Shown: positions 17,395 to 27,989 of the stretch, piece by piece
Numbering within the stretch: the first letter of the stretch is position 1
Layout of the letters: every line of letters starts with the position of its first letter
Source of the DNA: Mucilaginibacter saanensis
GTDB lineage: Bacteria; Bacteroidota; Bacteroidia; Sphingobacteriales; Sphingobacteriaceae
DNA length: 64,000 nt
Assembly (NCBI RefSeq): GCF_014200575.1
Contig: NZ_JACHBZ010000003.1
Coordinates: 248,001-312,000, forward strand
Direction: 5' to 3'
Notes under the pieces: model-generated
Database searches by the model: none
What the model saw: only the letters and a program-made list of their open reading frames with translations
Told to the model about the DNA's origin: nothing
Made by a program: the position numbers and the translations under genes

Positions 17395-18270
17395 GTGAAA
17401 AAAATCTCAGAAACTGAGCTTATTTTGAACGAAGATGGCAGCATTTACCATCTGAATCTGCATGCTGAAGATATAAGTGATCTGGTTATACTCGTTGGCG
17501 ATCCGGACAGGGTACCCAGGGTAAGTAAATTTTTTGACCGCATTGAGATAAAGAAAGGAAAACGCGAGTTTATAACCCATACCGGCTATTTGAGAGAGAA
17601 ACGGCTAACGGTTATTTCAACAGGTATTGGCACGGATAATATTGATATCGTATTAAATGAACTGGATGCTCTGGTAAACATAAATCTATCAACCCGGCTT
17701 CCGCATTCAACGCTGCGTAGTATTGATGTTTTTCGGATTGGTACCTCCGGCGCTTTACAACCTGATATTCCGGTTGATAGTTTATTAATTTCCTCGGCTT
17801 CCTTTGGCCTTGATACTTTAATGCATTTTTATGAATATCCTTTAACGGTAACTGATCAACTTCTTTTACAGCAGTTCCAATCAGCTATTCAGGCAAAATG
17901 CAACATTAGCCCGTATGTGGCATCGGCAAGCAGTAAACTACTTAAACAATTCGGCCACATGGCTCCATCGGGGTTAACGCTTACGGCACCCGGTTTTTAT
18001 GCACCGCAAGGCAGGCAGGTTAGGGCAAAATCAAACATACCCGAACTGTTATCCATCATTTCAGAATTTGATCACTCAGGCAAAAAAATAACCAATATGG
18101 AAATGGAAACTGCCGGGATATATGGTATGGCTGCATGCCTTGGGCATCATGCATTGTCCTTTAATGTTGTTTTGGCTAACCGGGCAACGCATACCTTCAG
18201 CAAAAAACCAGATGCCGTAATGGATAGCTTTATACAGCTTATTTTAAATGCCATAATCAAAAAGCCTTAA
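17395..18270 (+). CDS. Nucleoside phosphorylase (uridine phosphorylase-like)
   Basis: 291 residues of the PNP_UDP_1 superfamily. VGDPDRVPRVSKFFD is the N-terminal phosphate-binding region, VISTGIGTDNIDIVLNEL and RIGTSGALQ are core motifs, and NMEMETAGIYGMAACLGH contains the ribose-binding MEMET. It cleaves a nucleoside with phosphate to base and ribose-1-phosphate; uridine is the closest match, but the base is not certain. The start is a GTG at 17395. The gene is divergent from the SGNH gene, with 241 nt between, where no convincing promoter box was found. Its stop codon lies inside the terminator stem. Confidence 0.88.
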   Translation: MKKISETELILNEDGSIYHLNLHAEDISDLVILVGDPDRVPRVSKFFDRIEIKKGKREFITHTGYLREKRLTVISTGIGTDNIDIVLNELDALVNINLSTRLPHSTLRSIDVFRIGTSGALQPDIPVDSLLISSASFGLDTLMHFYEYPLTVTDQLLLQQFQSAIQAKCNISPYVASASSKLLKQFGHMAPSGLTLTAPGFYAPQGRQVRAKSNIPELLSIISEFDHSGKKITNMEMETAGIYGMAACLGHHALSFNVVLANRATHTFSKKPDAVMDSFIQLILNAIIKKP

Positions 18271-18292
18271 CTGGTAGGTTAAGGCTTTTTGA
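18257..18292. terminator. Bidirectional terminator between the phosphorylase and PUL2
   Basis: A perfect 15-bp inverted repeat, TCAAAAAGCCTTAAC (18257-18271) and GTTAAGGCTTTTTGA (18278-18292), has a 6-nt loop. The A and T tracts inside the arms give U runs in both directions. The left arm contains the phosphorylase stop codon. It also ends PUL2, whose last gene stops at 18323 on the other strand. Confidence 0.9.
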
Positions 18293-18322
18293 TACTTAAA
18301 AACGAGGCATTTCTTCAAATAA

Positions 18323-20125
18323 TTATTCCAAAGTTTTAACGCCCTTAATGCTTGCAGCAGTCTGTTGATGAAGATCAAAAACAGTTACCTCATTTTTCCC
18401 TTTGCGCAACCAGTTTGCTGGGCAATATAAATGAAACTGAGGTCCAACATTCCAATAGCGGCCCAAATTGTGTCCATTTACCCATATCACTCCTTTTTTA
18501 AAGTTACTCAGATCAAGATAGGTATCAGCTACTGTATTCAGTTCAAAAGCTCCCTTGAAAAACACGCCATCATTAAAGCCTTCCGGGTATTTTGGTTTCA
18601 AGGCGGCAACATACTTTTCATCCATGGGCAATTTAAATACTTCCCAATTGGTCAGGGTCATCCCCTCTAAGGTAACCCGGTCGGTAATGCCTTTGCGATC
18701 AATCATGTATTGAGCAAAATTAATGTGCCCCATATTTTCAACCAAAATATCAAGAACAGGATCTTTCACATCGGTTTTAGGTAATTTAATTGTCCATTTA
18801 CCACCATCACGATATATGGTATCAACCAATTTACCATTTAATAACACCAAGGCATAATCATGGGGCTCGGTAATGGTTAAACTACCGCTTTTATGCCCTA
18901 TCAGTTTAGTTCTGTATAAAATAAAGCCGCTATATTGCCCAAAGCTCTCCATTGGTTTTGGCTGAGGCGATTTTATGGCAACAGGCAACTCTTTCCATAC
19001 CGAAGTAAATGGTTTCATATCAAATTGCGGCACCTCCATTGTTGGGATTGATTTAGGTACCTCGGGAATTTTATATTTAACATATTTAGCAATTAGCTCG
19101 CGCAGGGCAAAGTATTTTGCTGTAGGCGCTCCCTGTTCATTAACCGGTGCATCATAATCATAGCTGGTAACGTCTGGCTGAAACTGTGTGGGGCTAAAGG
19201 CATTGGCACCGGCATTATAACCAAAGTTTGTTCCGCCATGTATTACGTACAAATTAAACGACCTTTTATGATCAAGTAAATAAGTTACCTGTTTCAAAAT
19301 CTCGGCCTTATCCGGCTTTTGCCATTGTTCTTTCCAGTGCGTTAACCAACCCGGATAAGTTTCGCTGCTAAAAGCTGGCACATTTGGGTTTTGTTTAGCC
19401 GCCTGATCAAAATCAGCATCGCTTACACCGCTATCAAGTCCTATCGCAGCACCATCAACGCTACCTGCTTCCAGCATAAAAGCGGTAGGCCCATCTGCGG
19501 TATAAAACGGCACATTAACGCCATTATTTACCCATAAGCTTTTTAATGCCTTGATGTAATCACGATCATTTGAGTAGCTGCCGTATTCGTTTTCAACCTG
19601 AACCATAATTATAGGGCCGCCGTTGGTACATAGTAAAGGCTTAACCTGTTTTGAAACTGCGGTTACATACCTGGTTACTGCAGCCATGTACCGGGTATCC
19701 ATACATCTTACCTTGATATCAGGAATTTGCAGCAGATACGGAGGCAAACCCCCAAAGTCCCACTCAGCACATACATAGGGTCCCGGGCGTAGTAAAACCC
19801 ACATCCCCTCCTCCTTACAAATACTGATAAATTCGGCAATGTTCCTGTTTTCTGTTGTAAAATCAAATACACCTCGTTGTTGTTCAATATAATTCCAGAA
19901 AACATAAGCTGCTATAGTATTGCACCCCATGGCCTTTGCCATTTGAATACGCTGACGCCAATATATTTTTGGTATCCTCGCCGGGTGCATCTCGCCGCTG
20001 ATAATCTGGAACGGTTTACCATCAAGCAAAAAATCACTCTTACTTAATGAAAACACATGCTTTTGCTGCGCATTCACCACACCGAATGAAAAAATTACTA
20101 AAAGCAAAAGAAAGAGCTTCTTCAT
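18323..20125 (-). CDS. GH35 beta-galactosidase (PUL2)
   Basis: 600 residues, typical for the bacterial GLB1-like branch, with a signal peptide (1-19). Motifs: GEMHPARIP (44-52), LLRPGPYVCAEWDFGGLP, QVENEYGSY with acid/base Glu180, and SSETYPGWLTHW with nucleophile Glu255. C-terminal beta-sandwich domains (about 390-600) end in KGVIWVNGHNLGRYWNVGPQ. It should release terminal beta-galactose in the periplasm. It is the last PUL2 gene, 56 nt downstream of the GH29 fucosidase, which suggests stepwise removal of fucose and then galactose. Confidence 0.94.
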   Translation of the reverse strand: MKKLFLLLLVIFSFGVVNAQQKHVFSLSKSDFLLDGKPFQIISGEMHPARIPKIYWRQRIQMAKAMGCNTIAAYVFWNYIEQQRGVFDFTTENRNIAEFISICKEEGMWVLLRPGPYVCAEWDFGGLPPYLLQIPDIKVRCMDTRYMAAVTRYVTAVSKQVKPLLCTNGGPIIMVQVENEYGSYSNDRDYIKALKSLWVNNGVNVPFYTADGPTAFMLEAGSVDGAAIGLDSGVSDADFDQAAKQNPNVPAFSSETYPGWLTHWKEQWQKPDKAEILKQVTYLLDHKRSFNLYVIHGGTNFGYNAGANAFSPTQFQPDVTSYDYDAPVNEQGAPTAKYFALRELIAKYVKYKIPEVPKSIPTMEVPQFDMKPFTSVWKELPVAIKSPQPKPMESFGQYSGFILYRTKLIGHKSGSLTITEPHDYALVLLNGKLVDTIYRDGGKWTIKLPKTDVKDPVLDILVENMGHINFAQYMIDRKGITDRVTLEGMTLTNWEVFKLPMDEKYVAALKPKYPEGFNDGVFFKGAFELNTVADTYLDLSNFKKGVIWVNGHNLGRYWNVGPQFHLYCPANWLRKGKNEVTVFDLHQQTAASIKGVKTLE

Positions 20126-20181
20126 GGATAATTTTAATTTATATTAATCTATAGTTTGTTGCAATAATTATTAAACGTCCG

Positions 20182-22299
20182 TTAAAGTATACCCAATTCG
20201 GCAATTGCAAAGCCGTTGCCTTTAATTACGTGCCTGGCTATAAACTTAACATAACGCGCATTAACCGGCGCATTAAGTTTTACCGTTTGTTCAATCGGGT
20301 TTGATACTATATTTGAAAACTCGCCTTCTGCCGCCTGTGCCCAATGCTTCCCATCGGTACTTATCTCATAAATATAACTATCTACAATTCCCTCTGCATT
20401 TTTATCCTGACGCGGCAAATAGGTAAACGCTTTTATGGGTTGTAATTTACCCAAATCTATAGCTATTTCCTGTGCTTTAAATACTACGGAATCATTTTTT
20501 GAACAAGTATTATATACAGTTCGGGAATCTTCATCAATCGCGTGTTTCATCCTGTTCAGGTTATTATCTGACTGATCTGTCAAAACTGTCCAGTTAGTTT
20601 TACTTACTCCAAAAATCGCTGTTTTTACTTCACTATGCTTACCTGCAGCGTCAAAGCTCACGGCTTTTAGAGTAGCGCTGTTATTTTGTACAAATGGTAA
20701 TTTATAAATAGCTGATTTTATAGATGGCTCAGCACCATCAAGCGTATAATGAATACTGCTTACAGGCGTTTCTGTACTTATGCTGACCTCTCCATTTAGG
20801 TTCCGTGACACTGCTGGTGCAGATAAATGAACAGGCTCCATAAACAATCCAAAGTCGCTCAGTGTTACAGCTACCGGCGATGCAGTTATCCGCAACCTGA
20901 CCTTTGAAGCAGTGATATTCTGTGGCAAACGAATTAAGCGGTTAGCACCTATACTGGTAACCTTAGCAACCTCGTTCCATGCGTTATTTTGCCAGGCATC
21001 AATAGCGGCACCTTCAATCCGCTGCCCCAGCTTTATATTTTCGCGCAAGCGGATCACATTAAATGTTTTGGCAGCGTGCATATCCGCAATTAACTCCGGC
21101 TTAGTTACATCATCGTCAGTAGCCCAATAGCTGTAGCGGCTATTGTCTGTTAAAAACGAAGTGCCAAATTTAGCGGCATTTTTGCCACGTACATTGCTGG
21201 CCTTAAACGTTGCTCCCTTAAGTAAATTCACCGTAAACGTTTGCTTAATTATAGCGCCAAATTGTTTTAATATTTGCACATCCTCAGTGGTAAGCTGGCC
21301 ATCCTTATCTGGCGATAAACCCAGATCAAGACATGCTCCATGACCTACGCTTTTATAATACAAATCAATCAGGTTATAGGCCGATTTGGTTTGCCCATCC
21401 TGTGATTTATGGTAAAACCATCCGGGTCTTGAAGGCACATCGCACTCTGCAGGTATCCAGTATTTACCATCCCGCGTCCCTTCTGTGCTTTCTTCATATT
21501 TAACATTTCCGTTTGATGGTGTTTTACCATCTGTGGAATGCGGCGTAAAGGTTTCCCAATAAGTTTCACCGGCATGCCCTTCTTCATTACCTACCCAACG
21601 CACGTCCGGCCCTGCATCTCCAAATATGGCTGCTCCGGGCTGCATAGCACGTGTAATACCCCAGGTAGTATTCCATCCGTAATAAGTTGAGCGGTCAATT
21701 TTTCTGACTTCGCGCGTACCTCCGTAATATCCGTCGCCACCGTTGGCACCATCATGCCATGACATAAATAGCGGGCCATAATTGGCATATAGCTCCTGCA
21801 ACTGTTTACGATAAACATCTGTTACGTAAGCAGGCGTTCCATACAGGGCATTATTTCTGTCCCATGGTGAGCAGTATATTCCCATTTTCATGCCGAGTTG
21901 TTTACATGCCTCCTGGTATTCTTTAACAACATCGCCTTTACCGTTTTTCCATAGGCTTTGGCTTATATTATGAGTGGTTGTTTTAGTTGGCCATAAGCAA
22001 AAACCATCGTGGTGCTTAGCTACTACCACAATCCCTTTAAAGCCACCGGCTTTAGCGGCACTTACAATCTGCAGCGCACTAAAATTTGATGGATTAAATA
22101 TCTTCGGATCTTCGTCGCCAAAGCCCCACTCTTTATCTGTATAAGTAGCCATACTAAAATGCACAATGCAATACATTTCTGTTTCCTGCCAATTTAATTG
22201 CAACTGAGATGGAAGCACCCCATAAGGTTTAGGCGCCGACTGTGCCATGGCAGCAATCACATTTATCAGTAACAAAGCAATACTTATTATCTTTTTCAT
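20182..22299 (-). CDS. GH29 alpha-L-fucosidase with C-terminal binding domains
   Basis: 705 residues with a signal peptide (1-19). The GH29 barrel spans about 25-350: CIVHFSMATYTDKEWGFGDE, VVVAKHHDGFCLWPT, and FMSWHDGANGGDG, where Asp183 is the expected nucleophile. An F5/8-type region follows (about 350-490), then a chitobiase-C-like segment (VSSIHYTLDGAEPSIKSA) and a second F5/8 discoidin domain (about 575-705). The active-site pattern resembles the GH29-B group (alpha-1,3/1,4 specificity), which is a guess. It is the first enzyme after susD2, separated by a strong hairpin. Confidence 0.92.
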   Translation of the reverse strand: MKKIISIALLLINVIAAMAQSAPKPYGVLPSQLQLNWQETEMYCIVHFSMATYTDKEWGFGDEDPKIFNPSNFSALQIVSAAKAGGFKGIVVVAKHHDGFCLWPTKTTTHNISQSLWKNGKGDVVKEYQEACKQLGMKMGIYCSPWDRNNALYGTPAYVTDVYRKQLQELYANYGPLFMSWHDGANGGDGYYGGTREVRKIDRSTYYGWNTTWGITRAMQPGAAIFGDAGPDVRWVGNEEGHAGETYWETFTPHSTDGKTPSNGNVKYEESTEGTRDGKYWIPAECDVPSRPGWFYHKSQDGQTKSAYNLIDLYYKSVGHGACLDLGLSPDKDGQLTTEDVQILKQFGAIIKQTFTVNLLKGATFKASNVRGKNAAKFGTSFLTDNSRYSYWATDDDVTKPELIADMHAAKTFNVIRLRENIKLGQRIEGAAIDAWQNNAWNEVAKVTSIGANRLIRLPQNITASKVRLRITASPVAVTLSDFGLFMEPVHLSAPAVSRNLNGEVSISTETPVSSIHYTLDGAEPSIKSAIYKLPFVQNNSATLKAVSFDAAGKHSEVKTAIFGVSKTNWTVLTDQSDNNLNRMKHAIDEDSRTVYNTCSKNDSVVFKAQEIAIDLGKLQPIKAFTYLPRQDKNAEGIVDSYIYEISTDGKHWAQAAEGEFSNIVSNPIEQTVKLNAPVNARYVKFIARHVIKGNGFAIAELGIL

Positions 22300-22356
22300 T
22301 TTTCAGACAAATTTTTCAAAGGCCAATTAATTGTTTTTCAAGATAGATTTAAATAA

Positions 22357-22399
22357 TACAGTCCTGTTTGAATCACAAATTTCATCAAACAGGACTGTA
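22357..22399 (-). promoter_or_regulatory. Hairpin between susD2 and the PUL2 enzyme genes
   Basis: A perfect 15-bp inverted repeat, TACAGTCCTGTTTGA (22357-22371) and TCAAACAGGACTGTA (22385-22399), has a 13-nt loop. In the transcript it lies 36 nt after the susD2 stop and is followed by TTATTTAAATC, so it is at best a partial terminator. Position and design match the hairpin in PUL1. Confidence 0.7.
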
Positions 22400-22434
22400 A
22401 ATATGCCAGGGTTATTATCCCCTTAGCTTGCCGG

Positions 22435-24159
22435 CTACCATCCGGGATTTTGTTTTAAGTTAGGATTCAGGGAAAGTTCCTGAGTTGGTATAGGTAACAA
22501 ATACATTTTATCGTTCCAGGTACGGGTTGTAATGCTTGGATATTGACGGATATAGTTATTAGCATCAACCACAACACTGCTTACATCTATTTTTGCGGCA
22601 GCATACTGGGCACGCAATGCAGGAGTCAGCTTCATACCTAGAATAGTATTAGGGTTATTGATCAATGTACCGGCACGCCATCTCTTGATATCATCAAAAC
22701 GGAAACCTTCTGATCCAAGCTCTACACGGCGCTCCCTGCGGATTTCATCAATTAATACAGGTAGTGATGGGAAATTCGACTTAGGATCTTTAACCAGTGT
22801 GGTAATGATCATGTGCGGCATGCCCACCCTATCGCGCAATGGATTAATGGTGTTATCAATAATAGTTTGGGTCGCCTGGCCCAACTCGGCTTTCGCTTCT
22901 GCTTCAATCAACAATACCTCTGCGTATCTAAAAATAAAGAAATCGTATGTTGATGCGTTTGCGTTCCAGGCAGCAAGGCTACTTGAACGGCCCTTAATAG
23001 GCTGGTAACCTGTTGAGGTAACTGTGGTAGCAATACGTGGTAACGAAATAAGGTCACCGTCTAAGAAATCAAAGCCCCGGGTAGCTATCTGCTGTTTGTA
23101 ACGCGGATCGCGGTTGGTGGCTTCATCATCAGGGGTATCATCACCTTTATATAACGGACTTAGTGAAACAGGCAAACCATCGGAGCATAAAATTGAATTT
23201 GCAAAATCCTTAGTGTAACCATCAGCGGCTTCACCTAATGAGCGATCAATCCCATTCATTAAAATGCTTGATAAATAACGGGCCGGCAATATGGCTTCTG
23301 AATTACCCTTTAACTCGTCCTGTATAAACAAGTTGTAGTAATCAGATTGCGGATTACCGGTGTTATAAATCTTAAACTGGCCTGAACTCATAATCTGCTC
23401 GGCAGCATCAGATGCAGCTTGCAAATAGATGGTTTCATCGCCTACTCCGGCGTATTTTCTATAGGTACCTTCCCATAAGCAAATGCGTGCTTTTAGGGCC
23501 AGTGCTGCATATTTACCTAAACGACCATCGACAGGTGTTACAGGTAAATTAGCTACTGCAAAATTGATATCTTTTAATACGGAATCCATTACCTGCTTGT
23601 GCGGCATTCTTGGCCCGTATAATACCGATTTTGAGCTATCTACAATGTAATGGTTTACATAAGGTACATCGCCAAAAGCTTTCACCTTTTTCCAGAAATC
23701 ATTTGCTCTGAAGAACAGTGTTTCGCCTACATAGATATTTTTTGTAGCGTCAGGAATAGCAGCCTTCTGATAATTGATCAGGAAAAAATTACAGGCCCTG
23801 ATAAGCGAAAAATCCCAGTCGGTACCTGATTGATTGACGTTTATTGGACTAAAATCAAGGGTCGTTCCACCTGAATAATTATGTGTAGCCTGACTTGGAA
23901 CTGTGTAGGTGCCAGCCAGCATCGGGTTGATAGTAGCATTTGCTTTATCATCAGAATTATCGTCAAGTCTTAAAAAATTCTGTATAGTTAGCGACGAATA
24001 ATACTGATTACAGTACAGCTGCAAATCGGTTTCATTTTTAAAGAAATTTTCAGGAACAATACTACTTAACGGCGTACGATTCAGGAAACTTTCCTTTTTA
24101 CAGGATGCAACAATGGTCATTGCTGCGCAGGCTATATATATGATATATTTATTTTTCAT
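22435..24159 (-). CDS. SusD-family glycan-binding lipoprotein (PUL2)
   Basis: 574 residues with a lipoprotein signal (MKNKYIIYIACAAMTIVASC, Cys20). The RagB/SusD fold is shown by ETLFFRANDFWKKVKAFGDV and the C-terminal IRRERRVELGSEGFRFDDIK. It should sit on the outer membrane as the lid of the partner SusC. It follows that gene by 54 nt. The frame is intact although the upstream susC2 is frameshifted, which favours a recent mutation or a sequence error in susC2 over long-standing decay. Confidence 0.95.
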   Translation of the reverse strand: MKNKYIIYIACAAMTIVASCKKESFLNRTPLSSIVPENFFKNETDLQLYCNQYYSSLTIQNFLRLDDNSDDKANATINPMLAGTYTVPSQATHNYSGGTTLDFSPINVNQSGTDWDFSLIRACNFFLINYQKAAIPDATKNIYVGETLFFRANDFWKKVKAFGDVPYVNHYIVDSSKSVLYGPRMPHKQVMDSVLKDINFAVANLPVTPVDGRLGKYAALALKARICLWEGTYRKYAGVGDETIYLQAASDAAEQIMSSGQFKIYNTGNPQSDYYNLFIQDELKGNSEAILPARYLSSILMNGIDRSLGEAADGYTKDFANSILCSDGLPVSLSPLYKGDDTPDDEATNRDPRYKQQIATRGFDFLDGDLISLPRIATTVTSTGYQPIKGRSSSLAAWNANASTYDFFIFRYAEVLLIEAEAKAELGQATQTIIDNTINPLRDRVGMPHMIITTLVKDPKSNFPSLPVLIDEIRRERRVELGSEGFRFDDIKRWRAGTLINNPNTILGMKLTPALRAQYAAAKIDVSSVVVDANNYIRQYPSITTRTWNDKMYLLPIPTQELSLNPNLKQNPGW

Positions 24160-24213
24160 TTTTAGTAATTTTTAAGATCTGTTAAACCCAATCATTTAAT
24201 GTATCCTTATCAA

Positions 24214-27200
24214 TTAAAACGTAGCCTGTAAGCCAAATGATAAGGATTTATTTAATGGATAAGTACCAAAGTTTGCTGCAGTTTCCAGATCGTAGCTCTT
24301 ATTTAATGAGGTTATGGTAAACAGGTTTGCCCCGGTTACGTATACCCTTATTTTTTGAAGCTTGATATTTTTGGTTAATGCCGAAGGAAGCGTGTAACCT
24401 AAGGTTAATTGCTTCACTCTGGCGTAAGCTGCATTTAAAATATATTTATCCTGGCTTTGCTCATTACCGCCACCCGCAAACCTGATGCGTGGATAATAGG
24501 CATTGGTATTGGTTGGTGTCCAGTAATTAGTAGTCATTTGTGACGGGATGCTATATTCATCATCTCTGAAAGCATAAAACACATACTCGTTAGGATAAAA
24601 ATCCTGTTTTAACACTCCCTGGATAAAAGTGGCAAAATCAAAGTTTTTGTATGATAGATTCAGGTTAAAGCCAAACTTGTAATGCGGTGTAGTATTACCT
24701 ATCAGCTTTTTATCGCCCATATTTGATAAGGTATTATCACCATAATTGATTTTCCCATCACCGTTCAGATCTTTGTACTTGATATCCCCAGCAAGCCATT
24801 TATAACCAGCAAGCGCAGAGTTGTCAACAGCTGCGGCTTCGGCATCGGTTTTATAAAATCCTTCGTTAACATAACCGTAAATATTACCAAGATCCTGACC
24901 TTGGATAAAATCATTGATGTTATTGGTTGGGTTACCGTTATATTTAGTTACACGGGTATTGGAGGTATTTGACAAACCAAGCGTTACACTATAGTTTAAC
25001 TGATCATCAAACATTTTATCTCTCCAGTTTAAGCTAAACTCCCAGCCTTGTGAGCGTACGTTTGCAGCGTTGCTCGGCGGCACGGGTGCACCCAATGTTG
25101 AGGGTAATTGCTGGCCCGGAACAAGTATATCTTTAATATTGGTAATGAAATAGTCGAATGAACCGTTAAGCTTATCATTAAACAAAGAATAATCCAAACC
25201 AAAGTTTTTAGTTTGTACCTTCTCCCAGGTAAACGATGAACTAATTAAAGCTGGTGCAGCAACCATAATACCTTGCTGACCGTTCATTAAGTAATTAACC
25301 AAACCTGTTTGCTGCACAGCTATATAAGGGTACTGGTTACCTGACGAAGCTATTGAAGGAGCAAGCATATTGAGCATTTGATTCGTTGAACCTACTCCCG
25401 GTACCAATTGATTTGGTAATTGCCCATACGAAGCCCGTAATTTTAACTGACTAAGTGTGCCCTTCAGGCCTTCCATGAATTTCTCTTCAGACACATTCCA
25501 GCCTACTGATGCTGATGGGGAAAATGAGTAACGGCTGTTAGGTTGAAAACGTGAAGTACCATCATAACGGGCATTAATTTCAACCAGGTATTTATTGTCA
25601 TAAATATAATTCAACCTTGAAAAGCTACCTACCAAAGCATATTCCGTTTCAACACTTCCTACCTGTGGTTTTGAATCATTATTTACACCAGAGGCTGGCA
25701 AAGTTGGATCAATTAAGTTTTTAACCAGTGTACTACCTAAAATATAATGTTGATATTCCTGATTATAACCTACCAACGCTTTTAAATAATGCTTACCGAA
25801 CTTATTTTCATAAGTTGCAAAAGCGTTTAAAGCGTTGTAATTATTATTTGTTTTGTTTTCAATTACCTGCGATGGGTTTGTCCATGGGTATATATCCAAA
25901 AACGTCCCATTCACACCGTATTCGTTAAACGGTATCAGGCTGGCTTTACGATTATCATTCAGCGCATTCCAGGTGTAGTCAACATTTATGGACAAATGAT
26001 CAACCGGTTTTATAATAACACGGCCTGTAGTCCAAAAATCATTTTGCGAGTCAATATCCCTGCCCGAAAGCGCATTCACGGCCAGTGGGTTTGTATAATT
26101 ACCCTGACCTGCAAAATTGCCATCCGGATTGTAAACCGGCATTACCGGTGGTATGTTTGAGTACAACCATGCGCCACCCTGATTTATACGAGTTGCTGCG
26201 GGCTGATTATTATCGGTATGGGTCATGCTCATGTTTAAGCCCACAGTAAGCCATTTGGCCACATTTGAATTAACTTTCAAAGTTGGCGTATAACGTTGAT
26301 ATACCTGGTTTGCTGATTTTTCCAGACCATCCTGCCTGTAATAGCCCAAACTTGTTAAAAAGGTCGTTTTGCCCTCGCCGCCAGACACAGAAACATTATG
26401 TTGCTGTTGTGGTGCCCAACCCGGATAAAGTACTTTCGTCCAGTCAGTGTTACCCACATAACGGTACTTTTTAGGATTAGATGGATCAGGGTAACCTGTA
26501 GGATTATTAGCCGGATCATTAAAATAAGCAGTTGCCATAGTTGAATCCTGGGCGGTAAAAGGAGTTGTTGTGTAACCCCGCTTTTTAAACCTGTTCTGTT
26601 GGCCTCATTAAACATTTTAATGTAGTCAAGAGAATTTACCTGTTGCACTAAACGGGTAGGTTTTGAAATGGTGTAAGAGCCAGAATAGCTAACTCGTGTA
26701 TCTCCTACTTTACCAGATTTGGTGGTAATTAAAATTACGCCATAGGCTGCCCTGCCACCGTAAATTGCAGCCGATGCCGCATCTTTTAATACAGTTACAC
26801 TGGCCACATCATTAGGGTCAATCAAATTAGGGTCACGAGCCACACCATCAACCAATATTAATGGCGAGGTACTTACTGCCTGTGACGATAAATTTAATGT
26901 ACTTGTACCACGTACGTTAAATGACGCTGCAGTACCTGGCTGACCGCCTCCAAGGCTCACGTTTAAGTTCGGGATAAGCCCTTGCAACGCATCACCCAGG
27001 TTTACTACCGGGCGGTTTTCTAATTTGTCGCTGTTCACAGTAGCAATTGAACCGGTAAGGTTTATCTTTTTCTGCGTGCCATAACCAACAACCACAACCT
27101 CATTTAAACCTTTTGACGAAGCTTCCAAAACAATATTAAGTACTACCTTTTTATCTACAGGAACCTCGGCAGTTACATAACCTAAGTAAGAAACTACCAA

Positions 27201-27788
27201 TACAGCATTATCAGGAGCAGTAATAGTATAAGCCCCGTTAACATCTGTTGCAACACCGTTAGAGCCTCCTTTAACACGAATAGAAACACCAATCAGCGCT
27301 TCGCCGGTTGCCTTATCAGTAACTTTCCCTTTTACAGTAATGTCCTGAGCGGGGGTTATTACCTCGGCTGTATTTTCGTCTGTTTTAGTGGTTGGCCGGG
27401 GTACCAAAAGAATATAGTTATTCCGTTGTTTATACATCAGGTCTGTTTGGCCTAATAAAAGCACCAATGTTTGTTCAACTGTACGGTTCCCTTCTGGCAG
27501 CGTAACGTTTTTATAATCCTTTAACTGATTATCTTTATAAGCAAATCTAAAATCTGTTTGCTTTTCTATTTGTTTTATAGCATACTTAAGTGTTTGATTT
27601 TTAAACCCTATTGCTATGTTTACATCCTTAATGGTTTGGCCATTTGTTACACGTGCCAGCAGCATGTTACAACAAATAAGCAAAACTGTTAAGGTAATTG
27701 AAGTATACCTCATAATGCGAAGAAGTATGGTTAATGGTACAGCGCTCTTTTTTGGAACTGAAAAAAATTTAAGTAGTAAAAATTTCAT
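24214..27788 (-). pseudogene. SusC-family TonB-dependent transporter (PUL2), frameshifted
   Basis: Two overlapping frames together make one SusC. The first (from the ATG at 27786-27788) has a signal segment, an STN domain (about 50-125), a regulatory-like domain with DKATGEALIGVSIRVKGG, LNEVVVVGYGTQKK and the plug, then turns into nonsense after FNEANRTGLKSG. The second resumes with the barrel from about TAQDSTMATAYFNDPANNP to the C-terminus. The frames differ by one missing base between about 26545 and 26615. One extra C in the CCCC run at 26576-26579 (G on the coding strand) restores a 1191-residue protein reading through KSGGYTTTPFTAQDS. Either a real inactivation or a sequencing error. 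Confidence 0.85.
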
Positions 27789-27838
27789 AATTTTACTTTG
27801 ATTTAAGCGGTTTGGAAAACTGGTTTAAACTCAATTAT

Positions 27839-27934
27839 ATAACAGAACTGGTACTTCTGTTATCCTACTAAAGGCCGTTGCGGTTGGCGCCGCAGCGGTT
27901 TCTTATTTTTAGGATGTAGCTATCGTCTGATAGC
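27839..27934 (-). promoter_or_regulatory. Structured leader between fecR2 and susC2
   Basis: Three hairpins lie in the 201-nt gap. ATAACAGAA/TTCTGTTAT (27839-27847 and 27855-27863) is perfect with a 7-nt loop. CCGTTGCGG/CCGCAGCGG (27875-27883 and 27890-27898) has one imperfect pair. GCTATC/GATAGC (27919-27924 and 27929-27934) is perfect. No T run follows any of them in the minus direction. They may fold the susC2 leader. Confidence 0.4.
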
Positions 27935-27989
27935 CGGGGGCTGCGTTATTTTTTCTTCATATTTTTAAGTTTTTTGGTTTAAAGCATGG

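Noticed and set aside
26576..26579. Phase variation at the G run in susC2
   Set aside because: Four Gs are too short for slipped-strand phase variation; a chance deletion or a read error is simpler. No invertible repeats were seen around susC2.
26355..26580. C-terminal tail of the first SusC2 fragment as a genuine short protein end
   Set aside because: After LKSG the sequence is low-complexity Leu/Ile-rich nonsense, while the correct barrel sequence continues in the neighbouring frame.
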